Both the position numbers and the translations under genes were made by a program. From Oscillospiraceae bacterium (GTDB lineage: Bacteria > Bacillota > Clostridia > Oscillospirales > Ruminococcaceae), in assembly GCA_015067175.1 (NCBI GenBank), contig SVMX01000009.1, positions 62,001 to 126,000 of the forward strand: a stretch of DNA of 64,000 nt. The letters are read 5' to 3'. The first letter of the stretch is position 1. Every line of letters begins with the position of its first letter. Shown one piece after another: positions 58,575-64,000 of this stretch. The notes below the pieces were generated by a model. It had not been told where the DNA came from, searched no databases, and worked only from the letters and a program-made list of their open reading frames with translations.

Positions 58575-59777
58575 ATGCAGATTTATGACGAACTCGTCCA
58601 GCGCGGACTTATCGCGCAGGTAACAGACGAAGATGAGATCAGAAAGATGATCAACGAGGGCAAGGCTACTTTCTACATCGGCTTTGACCCTACCGCTGAT
58701 TCCCTCCATGTAGGTCACTTCATGGCGCTGTGCCTTATGAAGCGACTTCAGATGGCAGGCAACAAGCCTATCGCGCTGCTTGGCGGCGGTACAGGCATGA
58801 TCGGCGACCCCTCAGGTAAGTCCGATATGAGAAAGATGCTCACAAAGGAAGATATCGAGCACAATATCGAGTGCTTCCGCAAGCAGATGAGCCGCTTTAT
58901 CGACTTCTCCGATGACAAGGCTATCATGGTAAATAACGCAGATTGGCTGATGAACCTCAACTACATCGACGTCCTGCGCGAGGTAGGCGCTTGCTTCAGT
59001 GTAAACAAGATGCTGACGTTCGAGTGCTACAAGCAGCGTATGGAGCGCGGTCTTACATTCCTCGAGTTCAACTACATGATAATGCAGAGCTACGATTTCT
59101 ACAAACTGTTTCAGGATTACGGCTGCAATATGCAGTTCGGCGGCGACGACCAGTGGGCAAATATGCTCGGCGGTACAGAGCTTATCAGAAAGAAGCTTGG
59201 CAAGGACGCTCACGCAATGACCATCACACTGCTGCTTAATTCCGAGGGCAAGAAGATGGGCAAGACCGAAAAGGGCGCAGTATGGCTCGATCCCGAAAAG
59301 ACAAGCCCGTTCGAGTTCTTCCAGTACTGGAGAAACGTTGCGGACGCTGACGTTATGAAGTGCATCAGAATGCTGACATTCCTGCCTCTTGAAGAAATCG
59401 AGAAGATGGACGCATGGCAGGGCAGCGAGCTCAACAAGGCTAAGGAGATACTCGCGTATGAGCTGACAAAGCTGGTTCACGGCGACGAGGAGGCTGACAA
59501 GGCTCTCGAAGCTGCAAAGAACCTGTTCGGCGGCAAGGGCAACACCGAGAATATGCCTACAACAAAGGTTGAGCTTACGGACGGCAAGATTGGCATTCTT
59601 GACCTGTTGGTAGCAACAAAGCTTGCTCCCTCTAAGCGTGAGGCAAGAAACCTCATTGCGGGCAAGGGTATCGCAGTTGACGATGTTGTTATCGAGGATC
59701 CCACTGCTCAGATAGCTATTGAGTCCGAGGTGATTATCCGCAAGGGCAAGAAAGTGTTCCACAAGGCGACTGTATAA
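58575..59777 (+). CDS. tyrS: Tyrosyl-tRNA synthetase
   Basis: 400 aa class I synthetase. HIGH-type motif FDPTADSLHVGHFMALCLMK (LHVGH), Tyr-binding MLGGTELIRK region, KMSKS-type KKMGKTEKGAVWLDPEKTS and a C-terminal S4 domain (LLVATKLAPSKREARNLIAG). AAAGGAGAAC before ATG 58575. No leader structure directly upstream, so Tyr control must come from the T-box 3 kb away. Confidence 0.97.
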   Translation: MQIYDELVQRGLIAQVTDEDEIRKMINEGKATFYIGFDPTADSLHVGHFMALCLMKRLQMAGNKPIALLGGGTGMIGDPSGKSDMRKMLTKEDIEHNIECFRKQMSRFIDFSDDKAIMVNNADWLMNLNYIDVLREVGACFSVNKMLTFECYKQRMERGLTFLEFNYMIMQSYDFYKLFQDYGCNMQFGGDDQWANMLGGTELIRKKLGKDAHAMTITLLLNSEGKKMGKTEKGAVWLDPEKTSPFEFFQYWRNVADADVMKCIRMLTFLPLEEIEKMDAWQGSELNKAKEILAYELTKLVHGDEEADKALEAAKNLFGGKGNTENMPTTKVELTDGKIGILDLLVATKLAPSKREARNLIAGKGIAVDDVVIEDPTAQIAIESEVIIRKGKKVFHKATV

Positions 59778-59795
59778 ATTCAGACTGAAATAATT

Positions 59796-59835
59796 ACGAC
59801 CCCGACATTTTGAAGTGTCGGGGTCGTGTTATTTT
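59796..59835. terminator. Bidirectional terminator
   Basis: ACGACCCCGACA (59796-59807) pairs with TGTCGGGGTCGT (59816-59827), T-rich to the right; between tyrS and the convergent ImmA gene. Confidence 0.9.
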
Positions 59836-59850
59836 AGTGAAAATGAAGTT

Positions 59851-60501
59851 TTACTCTATTGTCATGCTTTTTCCCGAAATCCGCTTCAAATGTTCGGCGT
59901 AGCCGTCGTGAGCGGCGCGGCGGGTGAGATATTCCGCGATGAAATCGAGCATTTGTGTGTGAAGCTGTCGGCTGTCCTCGTCGGGGAAAAATATCTGTGC
60001 CGAGTTTCCCGATTCGCTTCGCATAAGCTCGGAATGCTGCCGTCTTAGCCTGCAAAGCTCGCGCAGACGTATCTCAGCCGCTTGCATTGATATGCCGCAT
60101 AGCCGCGCTATTTCAGCCGAGGAGGACATTCCGCAGAAGTGCAGCACCGACAGCGGGGCAAGCAGCTCGCTTGCAAGACTGTCTGCCTCGCGCTCACATT
60201 GAGCATTGGGAATATCAACGCTTTCGTTTGTGTGACTGAGCAGAACGTGCGCTATCTCATGGGCTTCGGTAAAGCGGCGGCGTGTATTTCCGCAGACTTT
60301 CTCATTTATTGCACAGATATATCGGCCGTTTTCTTTAAAGCTGAAGCCGTAGGGGCTGAGCGCATAGATATCGCCGAGGTCGTATATCTCCATACAGTTT
60401 TTATAGCTGACAAGCTTTATATCAAAGCTGTCCGCAAGCTTTTTAAGGTCAACGGGCAGCGCATTGATCTTCGCATGGATAAGCGCTTTAACAGCGGTCA
60501 T
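59851..60501 (-). CDS. ImmA/IrrE family metallo-endopeptidase
   Basis: 216 aa. Zinc site FTEAHEIAHVLLSHTN (HExxH) in the middle, then EREADSLASELLAPLSVL as in the ImmA fold. It cleaves XRE repressors, typically the product of the adjoining gene, with which it overlaps by four bases. Likely relic of an element's immunity control. Confidence 0.9.
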   Translation of the reverse strand: MTAVKALIHAKINALPVDLKKLADSFDIKLVSYKNCMEIYDLGDIYALSPYGFSFKENGRYICAINEKVCGNTRRRFTEAHEIAHVLLSHTNESVDIPNAQCEREADSLASELLAPLSVLHFCGMSSSAEIARLCGISMQAAEIRLRELCRLRRQHSELMRSESGNSAQIFFPDEDSRQLHTQMLDFIAEYLTRRAAHDGYAEHLKRISGKSMTIE

Positions 60502-60923
60502 TTTCTTCCTCCGTCATAATCGGGCTTGTCAAATATGCTTCCTGCGCCGCTGCGCTTTTTCATGATTATTCTCTTTGGCGCTCCGTTGCCGCGTGCGGCG
60601 ACAAGAACGCTGTCGCCCTTGCAGCGGCGGTATTCGATATCGGCGCAGGTCTCTACAAGCTCCTTACCGTATTCGTCGAGCGCGCGGTACTTTGTAAGAA
60701 GCTCTGCTTCAATGCTGTTATCGGTGTAGTAATCGCAAAACAGCTCGTTTGGCTGACAGTTCAGCGCCTCGAACATACGATACAGCACTTCCTCTCGAGG
60801 GTGGCTTACCTCACGCTCATAATTGCCTACCGCAGAAGTCGTTACGCCTATTCTCTTGGCAAGCTCCTCCTGCGTTATCCGCGCACGCTCCCGAAGCTCG
60901 CGTATCCTCATTCCAATACCCAT
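60498..60923 (-). CDS. XRE-family transcriptional regulator
   Basis: 141 aa: HTH domain MRIRELRERARITQEELAKR and TSAVGNYEREVSHPREEVLY, then a helical C-terminal part ending in a basic tail. GGAGG just before ATG 60923. Its start lies 107 bp inside the upstream gene. Probable substrate of the ImmA protease. Confidence 0.92.
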   Translation of the reverse strand: MGIGMRIRELRERARITQEELAKRIGVTTSAVGNYEREVSHPREEVLYRMFEALNCQPNELFCDYYTDNSIEAELLTKYRALDEYGKELVETCADIEYRRCKGDSVLVAARGNGAPKRIIMKKRSGAGSIFDKPDYDGGRK

Positions 60924-61317
60924 ATTGCCTCCTGTCTATGTTTCCGAAATGCTTGTTAAGCTTACTGAGCGCCTTTTTTCTTATAAGGAACACGCGGCGG
61001 TCGCTCATGTACATCTTGTCCGCTATCTGCTCCCAAGTCTTGCCGAGTATGAAATATGATTCGATAACGCCGCGCTCCTCGCCGTCAAGAATGCTTATGT
61101 ACTCCAGCGCTTCAAGCTTTGCGTCAACTGTGCGGTCGATTTGATGATTGACCTCGCGCTCCAGTTTTTCAAGCTTTTCCATCATCTTCATGGAGTAGCT
61201 GTGGCTGTGTCCTGCTCTTGCGACAATTCTGTGCAGTCGTTCTATGTGCTCAAGCTGTGCGGAGATCTCAATTTCAAAATGTCTTGCTCTTTCCAGCACA
61301 GCCATTACGTCGGTCAT
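60817..61317 (-). CDS. DUF1492/ArpU-like sigma-related protein
   Basis: 166 aa from ATG 61317 (AAGGAGCTGATAAG upstream; an earlier in-frame ATG lacks a ribosome site). Long helical N-terminus (HFEIEISAQLEHIERLHRIV) and a region 4-like helix-turn-helix (ERGVIESYFILGKTWEQIAD, MYMSDRRVFLIRKKALSKLN). Such proteins regulate late genes in phages. The last 35 residues overlap the XRE gene in another frame and look unlike a conserved domain. Confidence 0.75.
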   Translation of the reverse strand: MTDVMAVLERARHFEIEISAQLEHIERLHRIVARAGHSHSYSMKMMEKLEKLEREVNHQIDRTVDAKLEALEYISILDGEERGVIESYFILGKTWEQIADKMYMSDRRVFLIRKKALSKLNKHFGNIDRRQYGYWNEDTRASGACADNAGGACQENRRNDFCGRQL

Positions 61318-61466
61318 CTTATCAGCTCCTTTTTTAAATTGTTCATGCTTTTCTTGGTATATGCACATTTTAGCACAAATATCTTGTTGCTGTCAAGTGG
61401 AAAACCAAATATTTTTGATATTTGCAGTAAATTGCAGTGTTTTTAACGGTTTTTTTACAAAAGTAC

Positions 61467-61517
61467 TTGACAAAAATGTATATAGGTGATATATTGTGTA
61501 TAACGGATATACACAAT
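61467..61517 (+). promoter_or_regulatory. Promoter and GntR-type operator
   Basis: TTGACA (61467-61472), 17 bp, TATATT (61490-61495). Perfect palindrome ATTGTGTAT-N7-ATACACAAT (61493-61517) covers the -10 box and start point. Confidence 0.8.
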
Positions 61518-61550
61518 AAACGCAAACAACACATTCGAATGGGGTACAAA

Positions 61551-61922
61551 ATGAATATCATAATCACAAACACTGCAGGCGTGCCGATCTACGAGCAGAT
61601 ATCCTCTCAGATAAAGGGTATGATCATGAGCGGCAAGCTGAAAGAGGGGGACGCGCTTCCCTCAATGAGAACGCTCGCGCAGGACTTGCGTATAAGCGTT
61701 ATCACCACAAAGCGCGCGTATGAGATACTGGAGAGCGAGGGGCTTATCCAGTCGTTCACAGGCAGGGGAAGCTTTGTTGCGGCGCAGAATCCCGAGCTTC
61801 TGAGGGAGCAGAATCTGCGTGAGATCGAAAAGCACCTTGCCGCCGCTGCAGACATTGCAAAGCAGAGCGGCGTTACAAATGAGGAGCTTTGCGAGCTTCT
61901 TTCGCTTATACTGGACGAGTAA
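61551..61922 (+). CDS. GntR-family regulator, YtrA type
   Basis: 123 aa from ATG 61551 (GGGGT upstream). Winged helix: GVPIYEQISSQIKGMIMSGK, LPSMRTLAQDLRISVITTKR, YEILESEGLIQSFTGRGSFV, and a short C-terminal helix, the YtrA subfamily size. It likely represses the ABC transporter genes that follow. Confidence 0.92.
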   Translation: MNIIITNTAGVPIYEQISSQIKGMIMSGKLKEGDALPSMRTLAQDLRISVITTKRAYEILESEGLIQSFTGRGSFVAAQNPELLREQNLREIEKHLAAAADIAKQSGVTNEELCELLSLILDE

Positions 61923-62000
61923 GCACCGTATCCATGCAGCTTACTATACCCATATCACGGAATAATTTTACTTTTATTACAAATTACGGAGGATAACACC

Positions 62001-62843
62001 ATGGAAAACTGCATTGAGATCAAGGGCATTAACAAGAAATACGCACAGTTCGAGCTAAAAGATGTAAGCTTCAGCGTTCCCTGCGGCACTGTTATGGGCT
62101 TTATCGGCGAGAACGGCGCAGGAAAAAGTACGACTATCAAGGCTATCCTCGGACTTATGAAGCCCGACAGCGGCGAGATAAACGTGCTTGGCGAAGATTC
62201 ACAGAATCTCTCCAAGAAGCTTAAGGAAAAGATAGGCGTTGTATTTGACGGGCTTACATTCCCGAATACGCTCAACGCTATTCAGCTTGACAAGGTGATG
62301 ACGGGAATATACCGCAACTGGAGCAGTGAAACATTCTTCAAGTATCTCACACGCTTTGAGCTTCCCACAAAGAAAAAGTTCAGAACATTTTCGCGCGGCA
62401 TGGAGATGAGATTATCCATCGCGGCGGCGCTTTCCCACGACCCTCAGCTTCTTGTGCTTGACGAGCCGACTAGCGGTCTTGACCCCGTAATGAGAAGCGA
62501 GATACTGGATATATTCCTTGAATTTATGCAGGACGAGAGCCATTCTATACTCCTCTCCTCGCACATCACAAGCGATCTTGACCGCATTGCGGACTACATC
62601 ACCTTTATCCACAAGGGTAAGGTCATCTTCACCGAGGAGCGAAACGAAATGCGCGACAAGTACCGCATCATAAAGTGCGGCGAGGAGCAGCTTGCGCTGA
62701 TCGACAAGGAAGACATCATCGGTATGCGTAAAAACCGCTTCAACTGCGAGGTGCTCACCACCGCCGCTGAAAAATACCCCGACCTCGCCGTTGATATCCC
62801 CACAATTGACGATATTATGGTATTCTACGTTAAGGAGGGCTGA
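62001..62843 (+). CDS. ABC transporter ATP-binding protein
   Basis: 280 aa. Walker A GFIGENGAGKSTTIKAIL, signature FSRGMEMRLSIAAALSHDPQ (unusual: SRGME for LSGGQ), Walker B LLVLDEPTSGLDPV, and a switch His. YtrB-like family. Its substrate is unknown; two membrane genes follow. Confidence 0.94.
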   Translation: MENCIEIKGINKKYAQFELKDVSFSVPCGTVMGFIGENGAGKSTTIKAILGLMKPDSGEINVLGEDSQNLSKKLKEKIGVVFDGLTFPNTLNAIQLDKVMTGIYRNWSSETFFKYLTRFELPTKKKFRTFSRGMEMRLSIAAALSHDPQLLVLDEPTSGLDPVMRSEILDIFLEFMQDESHSILLSSHITSDLDRIADYITFIHKGKVIFTEERNEMRDKYRIIKCGEEQLALIDKEDIIGMRKNRFNCEVLTTAAEKYPDLAVDIPTIDDIMVFYVKEG

Positions 62844-62844
62844 T

Positions 62845-63531
62845 ATGAAAGGACTTCTGTATACATACACGCTGCTTAATAAGACGTATTTCATCGTTGC
62901 GGGAGCTATTTTCGCAGTTGTGACCATCGTTGCCGCTATCTTCTTTGGCGCGAACAGTAACGATCCCGCCAAACTAGCTTACAGCACCATTACAATGATA
63001 GTTGCTGTTATAGGCCCTATTCTTGTGATGGAGCCTATCACGCGCGACCTTGAAAAGAATATCAAGAGCCGCTTTCTGAACTACTCACTGACAGGTATCA
63101 CACGCAAGCAGTTCATGCTGACTCAGTTTATAATAAATATCGGCTCCTGCCTTATCGGCGCGGTAATGGTGCTGCTGCATTATTTCATAGTAAACCTCGC
63201 TTGCCCCGATATATACAGCCTTCAGCATCTCGGTGTGATGGCGCTGTTTATCATGCTCGGCGGCGTTATGGAGTGGGTGCTGATACCTCTTACAATTAAG
63301 TTTAAGAGCAGCGAAAAGGCAGGCGCACTGTTTGGCTTTGTGCTCGGCTTTAGCGTGATACTGCCGATCATGTGGTTTTTCTTCGATAAGGAAGAAGGCG
63401 GTGAAATAGTTGACCCGTTCGGCTTTATCACACCCGAGTTCATGCTCATCGCTCTGGGCGTTACCGTCGCTATCTACATTATCGGCTGGTTTATAATAAG
63501 CAACCGCGTAAGAAAGGGGGATCTGTGTTGA
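62845..63531 (+). CDS. ABC-2 type permease
   Basis: 228 aa from ATG 62845 (GGAGGGC upstream, 1 bp after the ATPase stop). Six membrane helices, e.g. YFIVAGAIFAVVTIVAAIFF, TITMIVAVIGPILVMEPITR and FGFVLGFSVILPIMWFFFD. Partner of the ATPase. Confidence 0.9.
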   Translation: MKGLLYTYTLLNKTYFIVAGAIFAVVTIVAAIFFGANSNDPAKLAYSTITMIVAVIGPILVMEPITRDLEKNIKSRFLNYSLTGITRKQFMLTQFIINIGSCLIGAVMVLLHYFIVNLACPDIYSLQHLGVMALFIMLGGVMEWVLIPLTIKFKSSEKAGALFGFVLGFSVILPIMWFFFDKEEGGEIVDPFGFITPEFMLIALGVTVAIYIIGWFIISNRVRKGDLC

Positions 63532-64000
63532 AAGGTCTGATTTTAAAGGAGATATACTGCGTAAGATTTCAGACGCTGCTGGGTCTTGCGATAACAGCAA
63601 TACCTTCAATAATGATGCTGCTGTTAGCGGACTTTACCGGCGAAGTCCCGAGCGGCGCATATAATTTCGCGATCGTTGCAGTAATCCCTGTAGTCCTCTC
63701 CAACTTCATGATGATACTGCTCTCCTCGTCATTTATGCTGAATACTCTGAACGATGATAAAATATCGGGCTGGGCAAAGCTTCAGCTTACCCTCCCCGTA
63801 ACAAGAAAGCAGATAATCGACACAAAGTTCATCGCCTCGCTTGTAATCATTGGTTTTCTGATGCTGATCTGCTTAGTCCTTAATCTCACCGCAGCACTTC
63901 TGTACAACTATCCCATTGAGATATGTATAGCTGCTCCGTTTGTTTTCGGCTTTACAGAAATGATGGTGCTGTTTCCCGCTTTCCCGATGTCAATGAAGCT
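63528..64000 (+). CDS. ABC-2 type permease, 3' end outside the window
   Basis: TTG 63528 overlaps the previous stop (TTGA) with AAAGGGGG upstream. The 157 residues seen hold several helices (FQTLLGLAITAIPSIMMLLL, VIPVVLSNFMMILLSSSFML) and the linking loop KLQLTLPVTRKQIIDTKF. Second permease of the operon. Confidence 0.88.
   Translation, partial: MKGLILKEIYCVRFQTLLGLAITAIPSIMMLLLADFTGEVPSGAYNFAIVAVIPVVLSNFMMILLSSSFMLNTLNDDKISGWAKLQLTLPVTRKQIIDTKFIASLVIIGFLMLICLVLNLTAALLYNYPIEICIAAPFVFGFTEMMVLFPAFPMSMK

Overview
The window reads as a chromosome segment of an anaerobic gut-type Firmicute (Clostridia, most likely a Ruminococcus-like member of Oscillospiraceae). The reasons are the anaerobic class III ribonucleotide reductase, reverse rubrerythrin, NfnAB, DUF3793/DUF2325 iron-regulated genes, near-consensus sigma-A promoters with 17-bp spacers, AGGAGG ribosome sites and a T-box leader. 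No rRNA, tRNA or CRISPR was seen.

Layout. 1-5161: polyamine operon (end of an arginine decarboxylase, speE, speB, three small genes, carboxynorspermidine dehydrogenase and decarboxylase), then an NhaC-type antiporter (5269-6786). 6831-12223 (minus strand): aspS, a GNAT, a hypothetical gene, and an ECF-type sigma factor with a membrane partner carrying a very acidic linker. 12459-17912: ElaA-like GNAT, tmcAL, a hypothetical gene, and a MurL-MurD2 pair for the alternative route of D-Glu insertion into peptidoglycan. 17960-28336: hypothetical protein, DUF1846 protein, nrdD-nrdG, a peptide-binding lipoprotein, a LytTR regulator and NfnAB.

28642-38939 is an AT-rich integrative element of about 10.3 kb inserted in the 3' end of a reverse rubrerythrin gene; 54-bp direct repeats (one mismatch) flank it and restore the gene. 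It encodes overlapping tyrosine and serine recombinases with repeated arm-type sites at both ends, a restriction endonuclease/N6-adenine methyltransferase pair whose methyltransferase seems to start at ATT, two sets of overlapping small genes, a RepL-like replication-initiator candidate with two winged-helix repeats, an XRE repressor, and many untranslated structures: attenuator hairpins, a divergent RNA of about 200 nt, a cloverleaf-like inverted repeat and a 90-nt RNA.

39438-52142: a DUF4259-like gene between duplicated promoter segments, a GGDEF protein, an iron regulon (feoA, feoB, accessory proteins, its likely DtxR-type repressor, and further on DUF2325, DUF3793 and flavodoxin genes) marked by six GGTTAG-N6-CTAACC boxes, a chemoreceptor with an eight-unit N-terminal repeat, and an ECF sigma factor with a membrane-anchored serpin. 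52265-59777: trmL, degV, DAHP synthase, then a tyrosine-type T-box leading an operon of duplicated membrane proteins, GNAT, PH-domain protein and tyrS, with a visible duplication scar. 59851-64000: sigma-like/XRE/ImmA phage-type cluster (minus) and a GntR-ABC transporter operon running off the end.
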